Shown here piece by piece: positions 1 through 9,185 of a stretch of DNA of 64,000 nucleotides. How positions within the stretch are numbered: position 1 is the first letter of the stretch; the number at the start of each line of letters is the position of its first letter. Origin of the DNA: Brevibacterium yomogidense (GTDB lineage: Bacteria > Actinomycetota > Actinomycetes > Actinomycetales > Brevibacteriaceae); NCBI RefSeq assembly GCF_016107685.1, contig NZ_JABASY010000002.1, positions 496,001 through 560,000 of the forward strand, written 5' to 3'. Below the pieces are notes generated by a model. The model did no database searches and was not told the DNA's origin. It was given only the letters and a program-made list of their open reading frames with translations. Made by a program: the position numbers and the translations under genes.

Positions 1-853
1 CGGTGACGTCGTCGAGGTCTTCACCTCGAAGGACGAGACAGCGGGGCCCAGCCGCGACTGGCTGTCCTTCGTGAAGTCCCCGCGGGCCCGCAACAAGATC
101 AGGCAGTGGTTCAGCAAGGAGCGACGCGAGGAGGCGATCGAGAACGGACGCGAGCAGCTCGCCCGCGCGATGCGCCGCCACGCACTGTCCGCGGAGCGGC
201 TCATGTCCGCAGAGGGCCTGCTCTCCGTCGCTGAAGAGCTGCACCTGCCCGACGTCTCCGCGGTCTACGCGGCTATCGGGAACGGGACCACCTCCGCTGC
301 GCACGTGGTCGACCTGCTGGCCAGAGCGACCGGTGCGGAGGAGGAGAAGCCCGTCGTCCTCGGTCCCTCCAATCGCACGGGACGCTCCAGCGGTCATCAT
401 TCGACGGCCGACGGTGTCCGGGTGAAGGGTGCGGAAGGGCTGCTCATCAAACTCGCCCGCTGCTGCACACCGGTGCCGGGCGACGAGATCGTCGGCTTCG
501 TCACACGCGGCGCCGGGGTATCGGTCCACCGGAACGACTGCACCAACCTCGAAGCGATGCGGTCGGAGCCGGAGCGGTTCGTCGAGGTCGAATGGACCGG
601 ACGCACTCAGGGCCTCTACCTCGTGAACATCCAGGTCGAGGCGCTGGACCGCTCAGGGCTGCTGTCGGACATCACGAAGGTGCTGTCCGAGCTGCACGTG
701 AACATCCTGTCCGCGTCGGTGGCGACGTCGCGTGCCCGTGTCGCGCAGTCGCGGTTCGTGTTCGAACTGGGGGACGGCACGCACCTGGACAACGTGCTCG
801 CCGCAGTGCGGCGCGTCGAGGGTGTCTTCGACGTCTATCGCGTGAGCGTCTGA
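1..853 (+). CDS. rel: Bifunctional (p)ppGpp synthetase/hydrolase Rel, C-terminal part (5' end outside window)
   Basis: The frame is open from base 2, so the hydrolase and synthetase domains lie before the window and only the last 283 residues are seen. They begin at the end of the TGS domain (VEVFTSKDETAGPSRDW), continue through a helical stretch containing ARNKIRQWF, then a zinc-finger-like segment with paired cysteines (ARCCTPVPGDEIVGF, about visible residue 155), and end in an ACT domain (from YLVNIQVEALDRSG, about visible residue 205). In the family these C-terminal domains bind the ribosome and switch between making and destroying the alarmone. The paired Cys and the ACT region look intact. 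The 3' end overlaps the oppositely oriented next gene by 19 bases. Confidence 0.95.
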   Translation, partial: GDVVEVFTSKDETAGPSRDWLSFVKSPRARNKIRQWFSKERREEAIENGREQLARAMRRHALSAERLMSAEGLLSVAEELHLPDVSAVYAAIGNGTTSAAHVVDLLARATGAEEEKPVVLGPSNRTGRSSGHHSTADGVRVKGAEGLLIKLARCCTPVPGDEIVGFVTRGAGVSVHRNDCTNLEAMRSEPERFVEVEWTGRTQGLYLVNIQVEALDRSGLLSDITKVLSELHVNILSASVATSRARVAQSRFVFELGDGTHLDNVLAAVRRVEGVFDVYRVSV

Positions 854-1476
854 CCCCCGAGGGATCCGCCCTCACGGGGATCTCCCTCGCGGGGCGGGTC
901 TTCGAGAGTCCGGTCCTGGGAGGGTGCTGTCCCGTGCACCGTCGACCGGGACAGCGCGCGGATCCGTGCGATGAACGGTCGCCTCTCGATCCGGTCGAGC
1001 CAGACGAGGAACGCGCTGCGGTCCCCGGCAGGCACCCGCGCGAGAGTATGACGCGCCGCTGATTCCGGGTCGGGAGCCACGACCGCGTCGCGGAAGAGGT
1101 CGAAGAGGGTCCGCTCGGGAGACGTCACCCACGTGCCCGCGACGTCCAGGCGCTCCGGGGGCGGGACATCACGCTCGTACACCGTCCACCCGCAGGTCGA
1201 GGCCCGCATGCGCCTCCGCGACAGGGTGGTGTACTCGACGAGTGCCGGCGCACGCCCCGTCGCGGAACCCCACCACACCCAGTGGGCGGAGCGATGCGAC
1301 AGAGCCACGCGCGGTCGCGGTGGGGATCCCAGCGCCCTGCTGCGCAGCGCCGGGTCCGGGATCGTTCCCTGTTCCACCCAGACCTCGTCCGTCATCCGCT
1401 GGAGCAGCCCGTCGTACTCCAGTGCGAGCAGTCCCGGCAGGGGGAGCGGGTCATCGAGCCGGTGGAACCCAATCAT
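835..1476 (-). CDS. AbiEi-antitoxin-like protein of unknown function
   Basis: About 213 residues from ATG 1476 (MIGFHRLDD, preceded by GAGAG); an in-frame ATG at 1545 would add 23 residues with little RBS support. The middle resembles the C-terminal region of AbiEi-type antitoxins: a VALSHRSAHW segment, a following basic strand (TTLSRRRMRAS), then VTSPERTLFDLFRDA. In that family the segment follows a winged helix and is paired with a nucleotidyltransferase toxin. No partner toxin is adjacent, and the N-terminal winged helix is not clear by eye, so the antitoxin role is not supported. The tail (about 25 residues) is rich in Gly, Asp and Arg and looks disordered. It converges with rel. An uncharacterised actinobacterial regulator or nuclease-fold remnant is equally possible. 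Confidence 0.6.
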   Translation of the reverse strand: MIGFHRLDDPLPLPGLLALEYDGLLQRMTDEVWVEQGTIPDPALRSRALGSPPRPRVALSHRSAHWVWWGSATGRAPALVEYTTLSRRRMRASTCGWTVYERDVPPPERLDVAGTWVTSPERTLFDLFRDAVVAPDPESAARHTLARVPAGDRSAFLVWLDRIERRPFIARIRALSRSTVHGTAPSQDRTLEDPPREGDPREGGSLGGQTLTR

Positions 1477-1605
1477 GGTCCCACTCTCGCGACAGCCCAC
1501 CGTGCTGGCAAGGGGCCGGCGGCGCCTGTGGATACAGCACTCCACCGCCGGATCACCTGTGACGAGGAGTCGTCGGCTCAGCCTGTCAGCGCCGATCAGG
1601 AACCG

Positions 1606-2982
1606 TCAGGACAGCTCTTCCGCAGTCTGCGAGAGCTGAGCGAACCAGGCGCGCCTCGCCGCCAGGGCCTCCTCCGCCTGGGCGATGGACTTCGCATCAC
1701 CCGTCTCGCGTGCCTTCTGCAGGGCCTCTTCCAGTTCGGCGATGGAGTCCTCCAGCTGTGAGAGCACGCCGCTCGTGCGCGCACGGGTCTCCGGGTTCGT
1801 CCGCTGCCACTCGGCCTCCTCCGCATCGGCGAGCGCCTTCTCGACACTGCGCAGACCGCTCTCGATCCGCGACATGTCGCCGCGGGGAACCTTCCCCGCG
1901 TCCTCCCACCTGTCCTGGATGGACCGCAGTGACACCTTCGAGGATTCGATGTCCGTGATCGGCAGCAGGGCGCGTGCTTCTTCCAGGAGCCCCTCCTTCA
2001 CGACCAGGTTGCCGCGGTACTCGTCGTCGATCCGTGCGTTCTCCGCTGTTCGGGCGTCGAAGAAGATGTCCTGTGCCGCGCGGAAGCGCGCCCAGAGCGC
2101 GTCGTCGTCCCGACGGCCTGCCCGCGGCGCGGCCTTCCACTCGTCCATGAGGTCGCGGTACTTCGCAGCTGTGTCGCGCCAGTCCGTCGAGTGCGAGAGC
2201 TCCTCCGCGCGGGCGATGAGCTTCTCCTTCACCCGCTTGCCCTCCGCGGCACGGGCATCGAGGTCAGCGAAGTGCGCCTTCCTACCCCGGTCGAAGGTGG
2301 AGCGTGCGGCGGAGAAGCGGCCCCACAGGGCCTTGTCCTCGGACGCAGGGAGTCGCGGGTAGTCGCTCTGGACTGACTTCCACCGATCGAAGAGGGCGCG
2401 CATCCGCGCGGCCGACTCCTTCCACTGCGTGCGCGCGGGATCCTGGGCTGCGACAGCCTCCGCTTCGTCGACGATCCCCGTGCGCTTGGCGCGTCCCTCC
2501 TCGAGGCGCTCCGCGCGACGCGCTCGCGCCTCCGCCTGAGCTTCCTCCGTGTGTGCGATGAGTGCCGACAGCCGAGTGGTGAGCGAGGCGATGTCGCCGA
2601 CCGCCGCGAGCTCAGGGAGCTCATCCAGCTGGGCCTGAGCGGACGTGCGCACTGCTGCGGCATCAGCCCCTGCCGTCAACCGCTGCTCCAGCAGGACTAC
2701 CTGATCGACCACGGCGACGAAGCGGCCCGCGAAGTACTCGAGCGCCTCCTGCGGGGTGGCGTCGGGGTACTGACCCACTTCGCGCTCACCGTCGGAGGTC
2801 ACGAGGAACACGCGCAGGTCGTCGTCGACACGGCCGTGCGCGGCGGCCTCGGCGACCGCCCTCGCCCAGTCGGCATCGGTCCTGGTGGGAGCGACGGGTG
2901 CGGCGGGGCGGCGCTGTGGGCCGGGCCCCGGGGCCGGCCGTGGGCCGGGGACGGGTGGCTTCGGCGGCGTGGGCTTGGTCAT
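1606..2982 (-). CDS. DUF349 domain protein
   Basis: 458 residues. The first 33 are Pro-rich (PPKPPVPGPRPAPGPGP) and probably disordered. The rest is charged helix with repeated DUF349 modules, each carrying a W..A...F..W or LW..F..A pattern: ARTQWKESAARMRALFDRW, then ALWGRFSAARSTFDRG, then DTAAKYRDLMDEWKAAPRAG and ALWARFRAAQDIFFDAR. The C-terminal third is a coiled-coil-like region (LEDSIAELEEALQKARE). DUF349 proteins are common in actinobacteria; their biochemical role is not established. Start ATG 2982 has GAGG eight bases upstream. It is divergent from the metallo-hydrolase gene, with 133 bases between the two starts. Confidence 0.85.
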   Translation of the reverse strand: MTKPTPPKPPVPGPRPAPGPGPQRRPAAPVAPTRTDADWARAVAEAAAHGRVDDDLRVFLVTSDGEREVGQYPDATPQEALEYFAGRFVAVVDQVVLLEQRLTAGADAAAVRTSAQAQLDELPELAAVGDIASLTTRLSALIAHTEEAQAEARARRAERLEEGRAKRTGIVDEAEAVAAQDPARTQWKESAARMRALFDRWKSVQSDYPRLPASEDKALWGRFSAARSTFDRGRKAHFADLDARAAEGKRVKEKLIARAEELSHSTDWRDTAAKYRDLMDEWKAAPRAGRRDDDALWARFRAAQDIFFDARTAENARIDDEYRGNLVVKEGLLEEARALLPITDIESSKVSLRSIQDRWEDAGKVPRGDMSRIESGLRSVEKALADAEEAEWQRTNPETRARTSGVLSQLEDSIAELEEALQKARETGDAKSIAQAEEALAARRAWFAQLSQTAEELS

Positions 2983-3102
2983 CGTGATCCTCGTGACTGC
3001 CCTCCGTCAGGATGGGCGGAGGGGGCGGAAAAGGTGCCGACAGGAGTGCCGACGCGGACCGCACCAGCATATCCGTCGGACGGGGCGCGGGTGGTCCCGG
3101 TC

Positions 3103-3108
3103 TAGACT
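3103..3108 (+). promoter_or_regulatory. -10 element TAGACT of the metallo-hydrolase gene, leaderless
   Basis: TAGACT ends seven bases before ATG 3116, placing the probable transcription start at or next to the start codon. No RBS is seen. No clear -35 box. Confidence 0.6.
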
Positions 3109-3115
3109 CGTGGAC

Positions 3116-3787
3116 ATGGAGATCACGGGTGTGCGCGCTTCGCTGCTGGACGTCAACTGCTACGCCATCGCTGCCGGCGACGGAGCGGAGGGATCCGCGT
3201 GCGTCCTCGTCGATGCGGGATACGACTGCGCGGACGACCTCGCGGAGGTGCTGGCCGAGCTCGACTGGCATCCCGTTGCGATCCTCCTCACCCACGGACA
3301 CGCGGACCATGTGCTCGGGCTGCCGAACCTGCTCGAGCGCTTCCCCGTCCCCGTCCATCTGGGACGGCCCGATCTGTACCGGCTCGAGGACCCCGCCGCG
3401 GGAGTGTCTGCGCAGTTCGCACAGGCTCTCGCGCCGCTCACACAGGGGTGGAGCGCGCCTGACGCGCATGCAGTCGATGACGGGGACGTCCTGGAGCTCG
3501 CGGGGCTCACGCTCACGGCGACGCTCGCCCCCGGTCACACCGAGGGCTCGACGCTCTACGCGATCGAAGACCCGGCGCCCGCAGGCGACGGGCCCGGAGA
3601 GGTGCTCGTGAGCGGCGACGTCCTCTTCGCCGGCAGCGTCGGACGGACCGACCTGCCCGGAGGTGACCCGACCGCGATGACCGCGACGCTCGCGGCGCTG
3701 CGCGACCGACAGGACACCCCCGTGCTCCCCGGACACGGCCCGGCGACCCGCCTTTCCCACGAGCTGTCGACCAACCCCTTCCTCTGA
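3116..3787 (+). CDS. Metallo-beta-lactamase-fold hydrolase (glyoxalase II-like)
   Basis: 223 residues. The metal-binding signature THGHADH is at residues 59-65, with further ligands expected in APGHTEGS (about 140) and SGDVLF (Asp, about 165) and a C-terminal PGHGP. This is the arrangement of the small YcbL/glyoxalase II-type thioesterases, which hydrolyse thioesters such as S-lactoylglutathione or mycothiol adducts; the natural substrate cannot be read from sequence. The long upstream extension of the frame is rejected because a TAGACT -10 box sits seven bases before ATG 3116. The same gene pair (MBL hydrolase then hisS) is found in Mycobacterium tuberculosis as I recall it (Rv2581c-hisS). 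Cytosolic; no signal peptide. Confidence 0.88.
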   Translation: MEITGVRASLLDVNCYAIAAGDGAEGSACVLVDAGYDCADDLAEVLAELDWHPVAILLTHGHADHVLGLPNLLERFPVPVHLGRPDLYRLEDPAAGVSAQFAQALAPLTQGWSAPDAHAVDDGDVLELAGLTLTATLAPGHTEGSTLYAIEDPAPAGDGPGEVLVSGDVLFAGSVGRTDLPGGDPTAMTATLAALRDRQDTPVLPGHGPATRLSHELSTNPFL

Positions 3788-3827
3788 CCCAGTCTCTTCC
3801 TCTGATCCACCCACCAGGAGTCCACCC

Positions 3828-5189
3828 ATGGCACGAGCCGCCAAGCTCTCAGGCTTCCCCGAATGGCTGCCCGCAGACCGCATCGTCGAGGAGCGGGTCA
3901 TCGACCTCCTCAAACACGTCTTCGAACTCAACGGCTTCGCCGCGCTCCACACGCGTGCGATGGAACCGATCTCCAGCCTCGCGAAGGAGGGGGAGATCGA
4001 CAAGGAGGTCTTCGCGGTCTCGCGCCTGCACGGAGAGCCTCAGGACTCGAAGAACCCCCTGGGCCTCCACTTCGACCTCACCGTTCCGTTCGCCCGGTAC
4101 GTCGTCGAGCACGCCGGCCATCTCGCCTTCCCGTTCAAGCGCTACCAGATCCAGCCCGTGTGGCGGGGCGAGCGGCCCCAGGACGGAAGGTTCCGGGAGT
4201 TCATCCAGGCGGACATCGACATCGTGGGGGAGGACACTCTCCCCGACCACTTCGAGGTGGAGGTCCCGCTCGTCATGGCGGCGGCGTTCGAAGCACTCGG
4301 GGAACTGGGCGTGCCGCCCGTGCGGATCCTCGCGAACGACCGTCGACTGATCGAGGGGTTCGCACGCGGTGCCGGCCTCGATGATGTCCCCGCCGTGCTC
4401 CGCAGCATCGACAAGCTCGACAAGATCGGCGAGGAGGCGGTGGCACGCCTGCTCGCCGAACAGGCAGGGGCGACGACCCGCCAGCAGGAGCTGTGCCTGG
4501 CGCTCGCGCGGATCGAGGGCGAGGACGCGGGCTTCGCCGACGAGGTCGAGGCGCTGGGCGTGACGCACCCGCTCCTCGACGAGGGGCTCGCCTCCCTCAC
4601 TCGACTGCTCGACGCGGCGCACCACCGGGCACCGGGCACCGTCCGGGCGCAGCTGAAGATCGCGCGAGGCCTCGACTACTACACCGGCGCGGTCTACGAG
4701 ACGCAGCTCGTCGGTCACGAGGACCTGGGATCCGTGGCGTCCGGTGGGCGCTATGACGCGCTCGCGACGAGTGGGAAGCGCGTCTACCCCGGGGTGGGGA
4801 TGTCCGTCGGCGTGTCGCGTCTCATGTCGCGCCTGGTCGGCGCCCGCCGCATGGTCGCGGCGACCCGGGACGTGCCGACCGCGGTCCTCGTCTCCGTGAC
4901 GGACGAAGCGCACCGCGACGAGTCGGACCGTGTCGCAGAGGTCCTGCGGGGCCGTGGCATCCCCACCGACGTCGCCCCGGCCGCCGCGAAGTTCGGCAAG
5001 CAGATCCGCTACGCGGACCGCAGGGGAATCCCGTACGTCTGGTTCGTCGACGCGGAGACCGGACACGAGGTCAAGGACATCCGCTCCGGCGAGCAGCAGA
5101 CGGCGGACCCCGCGGTCTGGACGCCGCCGTCGGAGGATCTGTGGCCGCGCGTCGAGAGGGTAGGCGGCGACGCACCGACTGGCGGGTGA
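3828..5189 (+). CDS. hisS: Histidyl-tRNA synthetase
   Basis: 453 residues, a class II synthetase that charges tRNA-His. Motif 2 is at RGERPQDGRFREF (about 113-125). The histidine-binding stretch GLDYYTGAVYE is at about 281-291, followed by ASGGRYD and the motif 3 region GVGMSVGVSRL. The last ~100 residues (TAVLVSVTDEAHRDES onward) are the HGTP anticodon-binding domain. Length fits the family, and the gene looks intact. ATG 3828 is preceded by AGGAG with good spacing. It lies 40 bases after the metallo-hydrolase gene and is probably co-transcribed with it. Confidence 0.97.
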   Translation: MARAAKLSGFPEWLPADRIVEERVIDLLKHVFELNGFAALHTRAMEPISSLAKEGEIDKEVFAVSRLHGEPQDSKNPLGLHFDLTVPFARYVVEHAGHLAFPFKRYQIQPVWRGERPQDGRFREFIQADIDIVGEDTLPDHFEVEVPLVMAAAFEALGELGVPPVRILANDRRLIEGFARGAGLDDVPAVLRSIDKLDKIGEEAVARLLAEQAGATTRQQELCLALARIEGEDAGFADEVEALGVTHPLLDEGLASLTRLLDAAHHRAPGTVRAQLKIARGLDYYTGAVYETQLVGHEDLGSVASGGRYDALATSGKRVYPGVGMSVGVSRLMSRLVGARRMVAATRDVPTAVLVSVTDEAHRDESDRVAEVLRGRGIPTDVAPAAAKFGKQIRYADRRGIPYVWFVDAETGHEVKDIRSGEQQTADPAVWTPPSEDLWPRVERVGGDAPTGG

Positions 5190-5214
5190 TCCCGCGAACG
5201 GCGGCAGCCGCTGT

Positions 5215-5256
5215 GTGATATCCGTCTCAGACGCGGCTGGGTGACATCGGTCTCAG
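5215..5256. repeat. Two imperfect 16-nt direct repeats after hisS
   Basis: GTGATATCCGTCTCAG (5215-5230) and GTGACATCGGTCTCAG (5241-5256) match at 14 of 16 positions with a 26-base period. They lie in the 96-base gap between the convergent hisS and arsR ends. No function is apparent. Confidence 0.45.
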
Positions 5257-5285
5257 CAGCGCTCCGAGTGTGTGGTGGGCGGGTG

Positions 5286-5672
5286 TCAGCGGCGGGTGCG
5301 ACGCTGGGGCCTTCGCTCCACGGGGTCGGGTGCGAGCGAGCCGTCGGGGGCGATGTGCTCGAAGATCTCCTCGACCATCGTCACGACGTGCGGATCGTCG
5401 ACCGTGTAGATGATCCGTCGGCCCTCCCTGCGCGACCCCACGAGTCCCGCCAGCCGCAGCTTCGCGAGATGCTGCGACACAGCCTGCACGCTCACGTCCG
5501 CCAGGTGCGCCAGCGACGACACGTCGTGCTCCGCATCGACGAGGATCCTCACGATGAGGAGCCGCGTCGAGGACGACAGCATGCGGAACGTCTCCGCCGC
5601 CACTTCGACCTGTGCCGACGTGGGCAGTGTGTCCTCGTGCGCCGTGTCCTCGTATGTCTCGTCCCTGCTCAT
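5286..5672 (-). CDS. ArsR/SmtB-family winged-helix repressor, candidate alpha5-type metal sensor
   Basis: 128 residues from ATG 5672, chosen because GGGAGG lies just upstream (an ATG at 5729 would overlap the proposed operator). Core helix-turn-helix: [16 protein letters not shown], then [29 protein letters not shown] and the wing GRRIIYTV. The alpha3 ELCVCDL cysteine site is absent. In the C-terminal helix the pattern D-x-H-x10-H ([14 protein letters not shown]) matches three of the four ligands of CzrA/NmtR-type alpha5 zinc or nickel sites; the fourth, usually H or E three residues later, is Pro here. It may therefore sense metal with altered coordination, or not at all. It is divergent from aspS and probably represses its own promoter. 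Confidence 0.85.
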   Translation of the reverse strand: MSRDETYEDTAHEDTLPTSAQVEVAAETFRMLSSSTRLLIVRILVDAEHDVSSLAHLADVSVQAVSQHLAKLRLAGLVGSRREGRRIIYTVDDPHVVTMVEEIFEHIAPDGSLAPDPVERRPQRRTRR

Positions 5673-5700
5673 GGGTGCCTCCCGCCTGTCAGTACCGCCT

Positions 5701-5724
5701 CGTCCACTGTGACTATCATGGACG
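5701..5724. promoter_or_regulatory. Candidate ArsR operator overlapping the aspS promoter
   Basis: Inverted repeat CGTCCA-N12-TGGACG (arms 5701-5706 and 5719-5724) lies between the divergent arsR and aspS starts. It covers the TATCAT hexamer (5714-5719) that is the likely aspS -10. On the minus strand a GATAGT hexamer in the same place could be the arsR -10. Confidence 0.35.
5714..5719 (+). promoter_or_regulatory. -10 element TATCAT of aspS
   Basis: TATCAT lies 42 bases before GTG 5762, leaving a short leader that contains the GAGGAG ribosome binding site at 5748-5753. Confidence 0.5.
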
Positions 5725-5761
5725 TGCATCCCCCTCCCGACCTATCCGAGGAGTCCTCTTC

Positions 5762-7585
5762 GTGTTACGCACCCACTCAGCCGGAGTCCTCCGCGCCTCC
5801 GACGCCGGATCCACAGTCACACTCGCCGGATGGGTGGACCGGCGCCGTGATCACGGCGGTGTGGCCTTCATCGATCTGCGCGACGCGTCGGGGATCGTCC
5901 AGGTCGTCGTCCGCGAGCAGGTGGCGGACCAGCTGCGGAACGAGACGGTCGTCTCCGTCACCGGGACGGTGTCCGTCCGGCCCGAGGGGAACACGAACCC
6001 CGCCCTGCCGACCGGGGACATCGAGGTCGTCGACACGGACGTGACGATCCTGTCCCAGGCCGCAGCCCTGCCGTTCCAGGTGTCGGACCACGCGGAGGAC
6101 TCCGGTCAGGTGGGAGAGGAGACGCGCCTGCGCTACCGGTACCTCGACCTGCGCCGGTCCGGCCCCGCGAAGACGATCCGGCTGCGCTCCGCGGTGAACC
6201 GGGCTGCGCGGGAGGTCCTCGACCACCACAGCTTCGTCGAGGTGGAGACCCCGACACTCACACGGTCGACGCCGGAGGGCGCCCGCGACTTCCTCGTGCC
6301 CGCACGTCTGCGTCCGGGCTCCTGGTACGCGCTGCCGCAGTCGCCGCAGCTGTTCAAGCAGCTGCTGCAGGTGGGCGGGATCGAGCGCTACTACCAGATC
6401 GCCCGCTGCTACCGGGATGAGGACTTCCGTGCGGATCGTCAGCCGGAGTTCACCCAGCTCGACATCGAGGCCTCGTTCGTCGAGCAGGACGACGTCATCG
6501 GACTGGCGGAGGAGATCCTCCGCAGCCTGTGGAAGCTCGTCGACGTCGACATCGAGGGCCCGATCCGGCGGATGACCTATCGCGAGGCGATGGCCCGGTA
6601 CGGCTCAGACAAGCCGGACCTGCGGTTCGACATCGAACTCGTCGAGCTCACGGACTACTTCAAGGACACCCCGTTCCGCGTCTTCCGCGCGCCGTACGTG
6701 GGCGCGGTGGTCTATCCGGGTGGGGCGAAGCTGCCGCGCCGCCAGCTCGACGGGTGGCAGGAGTGGGCGAAGCAGCGCGGGGCGAAGGGCCTCGCGTACG
6801 TCCTCGTCCAGCCCGACGGTGAACTCACCGGCCCCGTCGCGAAGAACCTGTCGGAGGAGGAGCGCGCCGGACTCGTGGACGCGGTGGGCGCCGCCCCCGG
6901 GGACGCCATCTTCTTCGCGGCCTCGGACACCGGTTCTGCACGCGGACTCCTGGGCGCCGCCCGCAAGGAGATCGCGGTCCGGGAGGGCCTCTTCGACGAG
7001 TCCGAATGGTCCTTCGTCTGGATCGTCGACGCACCGATGTTCGAACCCGCTGCGGACGCGGAGGCCGCCGGCGACGTCGCCGTGGGCGAAGGAGCGTGGA
7101 CAGCGGTCCACCACGCCTTCACGTCCCCCAAGCCGGAGTTCCTCGACTCCTTCGACAAGGAGCCGGGGGAGGCTCTGGCGTACGCCTACGACATCGTCTG
7201 CAACGGCAACGAGATCGGCGGCGGGTCGATCCGCATCCACTCCCACGACGTGCAGGAACGGGTCTTCGAGGTCATGGGGATCGCGCCGGAGGAGGCGCAG
7301 GAGAAGTTCGGCTTCCTGCTCGAGGCGTTCAAGTACGGAGCTCCTCCGCACGGCGGCATCGCGTTCGGCTGGGACCGCATCGTCGCCCTCCTCGCGGGAG
7401 CGGACTCGATCCGCGACGTCATCGCGTTCCCCAAGTCCGGCGGCGGCTACGATCCGCTCACGGACGCGCCCGCCCCGATCACCGACCAGCAGCGGGCGGA
7501 AGCCGGCGTCGACCATGTCGACGACGAGGACGACGCCCCGGCCGGGGACACCCCGGTCGAGGCGATGGCGGCCTCCGACTCCTGA
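5762..7585 (+). CDS. aspS: Aspartyl-tRNA synthetase (bacterial type)
   Basis: 607 residues from GTG 5762, chosen by GAGGAG eight bases upstream and by the usual N-terminus (LRTHSAGVL). The N-terminal OB-fold anticodon domain ([23 protein letters not shown]) is followed by the class II core. Motif 2 is around residues 205-235 ([21 protein letters not shown]), with a bacterial GAD insertion after it, and motif 3 at about 533-550 ([13 protein letters not shown]). The last 40 residues are an acidic tail ([15 protein letters not shown]). It charges tRNA-Asp; whether it also misacylates tRNA-Asn depends on genes outside the window. The open frame upstream of 5762 overlaps the arsR gene and is not expected to be translated. 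Confidence 0.96.
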   Translation: MLRTHSAGVLRASDAGSTVTLAGWVDRRRDHGGVAFIDLRDASGIVQVVVREQVADQLRNETVVSVTGTVSVRPEGNTNPALPTGDIEVVDTDVTILSQAAALPFQVSDHAEDSGQVGEETRLRYRYLDLRRSGPAKTIRLRSAVNRAAREVLDHHSFVEVETPTLTRSTPEGARDFLVPARLRPGSWYALPQSPQLFKQLLQVGGIERYYQIARCYRDEDFRADRQPEFTQLDIEASFVEQDDVIGLAEEILRSLWKLVDVDIEGPIRRMTYREAMARYGSDKPDLRFDIELVELTDYFKDTPFRVFRAPYVGAVVYPGGAKLPRRQLDGWQEWAKQRGAKGLAYVLVQPDGELTGPVAKNLSEEERAGLVDAVGAAPGDAIFFAASDTGSARGLLGAARKEIAVREGLFDESEWSFVWIVDAPMFEPAADAEAAGDVAVGEGAWTAVHHAFTSPKPEFLDSFDKEPGEALAYAYDIVCNGNEIGGGSIRIHSHDVQERVFEVMGIAPEEAQEKFGFLLEAFKYGAPPHGGIAFGWDRIVALLAGADSIRDVIAFPKSGGGYDPLTDAPAPITDQQRAEAGVDHVDDEDDAPAGDTPVEAMAASDS

Positions 7586-7637
7586 CCGACGTCCCTGCCG
7601 TCCTGCAGCAGCAGGCCGAAGCACGGAGAGGATTGCC

Positions 7638-9062
7638 CTGACTGCCGACCTGTTCAGCGACTCACCCGACGCGGGGCGGGCATTGGACCCGCTCGCGGTC
7701 CGGATGCGCCCGCGCACTCTGGAAGAGGTCGTGGGCCAGGAGCACCTCACCTTCCCCGGGTCTCCGCTCCGGCAGCTGGTGGAGGCACGCGCCGACGCCA
7801 GGACCGGGCCGGCCTCGGTGATCCTGTGGGGACCGCCGGGGGTCGGAAAGACGACGCTCGCACACGTGATCTCCCACGCGGAGGGACGCAGCTTCGTCGA
7901 ACTGTCCGCGATCACAGCAGGGGTCCGGGACGTGCGGCACGTGATCGACTCCGCACGGACGGAACGAGAGCTCCACGGGCGGACGACCGTGCTCTTCCTC
8001 GACGAGATCCATCGCTTCACGAAGGCTCAGCAGGATGCGCTCCTGCCGGCGGTCGAGAACCGACTGGTGGTCCTCGTCGCGGCGACGACGGAGAACCCGA
8101 GCTTCTCCGTCATCGCCCCTCTGCTGTCCCGCTCCCTGCTGCTCACCCTGCGGCCGCTGGACGACGACGCGATCACGGGCCTGCTCGATCGGGCGGTCAC
8201 CGATCCCCGCGGCCTGGCGGGGGAGTACAGGCTCACGGACGACGCCCGGTCGATGATCGTCCGGGTCGCCGGGGCCGACGCGCGCCGGTCCCTCACCGTG
8301 CTCGAGGCCGCGGCGGGCATCGCTCGTGCGCGCGGCGCAGCGGTGGACGGGGCGCCGGACAGCGCGGACTCGGACGAGGAGGCCCCGGACGACGGGGACG
8401 CTCCGCCGTCGTCCTCCGCGGCGGTCGTCACGGAGGAGGATGTCGCGGAGGCGAGCGCGGAGGCCGTTCTGCGCTACGACCGCGATGGCGACCAGCACTA
8501 CGACGTCGTCTCCGCCTTCATCAAATCGATCCGCGGCTCCGACCCCGACGCCGCGCTGCACTACCTCGCGCGCATGATCGTGGCGGGGGAGGACCCGCGG
8601 TTCATCTGTCGGCGCGTCGTCATCTCCGCTGCCGAGGACGTCGGCATGGCCGACCCGCATGCGCTCACAGTCGCGGTGTCCGCTCACCAGGCGGTCGAGC
8701 GGATCGGCATGCCCGAAGGCCGCATCCCCCTCGCGGAAGCCGTCGTGTACCTCGCGACCGCACCCAAGTCGCCCGCCTCGTACCGAGCGCTCGACGCGGC
8801 GATCGCGGATGTGAAGGCGGGGCGCAGCGGCCAGGTGCCCCTGCACCTGCGGGACGCGCACTACCCCGGTGCCAAGGGCCTCGGCCACGGCGAGGGGTAC
8901 CTCTATTCCCACGACTGGCCGTACGGCGTCTCACCCCAGGAGTACCTCCCGGACACGCTGCGCGGGACCACCTATTACCAGCCCACTGCCAACGGCGCGG
9001 AAGCGCGCATGGCGGACCGTCTGGCATCTCTCGAAGCGCTCCGTCGCGAAGACCTCAAGTAA
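7638..9062 (+). CDS. rarA: Replication-associated recombination protein RarA (MgsA/WRNIP1 family AAA+ ATPase)
   Basis: 474 residues if translation starts at CTG 7638. It acts at stalled replication forks. N-terminus [20 protein letters not shown] is typical. Walker A is GPPGVGKTT, Walker B FLDEIHRF, sensor 1 AATTENPSF, and the C-terminal tetramerisation domain contains the [25 protein letters not shown] stretch and GYLYSHDWP. An acidic, Ser-rich insert ([19 protein letters not shown]) near residues 240-260 separates the AAA+ lid from the C-terminal domain. No ATG, GTG or TTG is in frame near the expected start; CTG 7638 sits six bases after GGAGAGG (7625-7631) and gives MTADLFSDS, close to the family N-terminus. 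It follows aspS by 52 bases. Confidence 0.92.
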   Translation: MTADLFSDSPDAGRALDPLAVRMRPRTLEEVVGQEHLTFPGSPLRQLVEARADARTGPASVILWGPPGVGKTTLAHVISHAEGRSFVELSAITAGVRDVRHVIDSARTERELHGRTTVLFLDEIHRFTKAQQDALLPAVENRLVVLVAATTENPSFSVIAPLLSRSLLLTLRPLDDDAITGLLDRAVTDPRGLAGEYRLTDDARSMIVRVAGADARRSLTVLEAAAGIARARGAAVDGAPDSADSDEEAPDDGDAPPSSSAAVVTEEDVAEASAEAVLRYDRDGDQHYDVVSAFIKSIRGSDPDAALHYLARMIVAGEDPRFICRRVVISAAEDVGMADPHALTVAVSAHQAVERIGMPEGRIPLAEAVVYLATAPKSPASYRALDAAIADVKAGRSGQVPLHLRDAHYPGAKGLGHGEGYLYSHDWPYGVSPQEYLPDTLRGTTYYQPTANGAEARMADRLASLEALRREDLK

Positions 9063-9114
9063 CTTGTGAGTAATACGACTGTCGTGTCGTGCGAGTTTCG
9101 GGCTGAACATACGC

Positions 9115-9120
9115 TACGAT
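9115..9120 (+). promoter_or_regulatory. -10 element TACGAT of the ABC ATPase/roadblock operon
   Basis: TACGAT in the 123-base gap after rarA, 65 bases before GTG 9186. The gap is locally AT-richer than its surroundings (TAATACGACT, AACATACGCTACGAT). Confidence 0.45.
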
Positions 9121-9185
9121 CTTCGGTGTAGTGCTCGCGTGTGCGGGCACGGCCCCGACCGCTGCGTGAACCGGAGACCACTGTC

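Noticed and set aside
855-892. Hairpin between rel and the AbiEi-like gene as a terminator
   Set aside because: The arms (GAGGGATCC and GGATCTCCCTC) need a two-base bulge and lie in coding sequence of the minus-strand gene; not convincing.
9071-9080. TAATACGACT resembling the start of a T7 promoter
   Set aside because: Only the first ten bases match; the remainder of the phage consensus is absent, so chance similarity.
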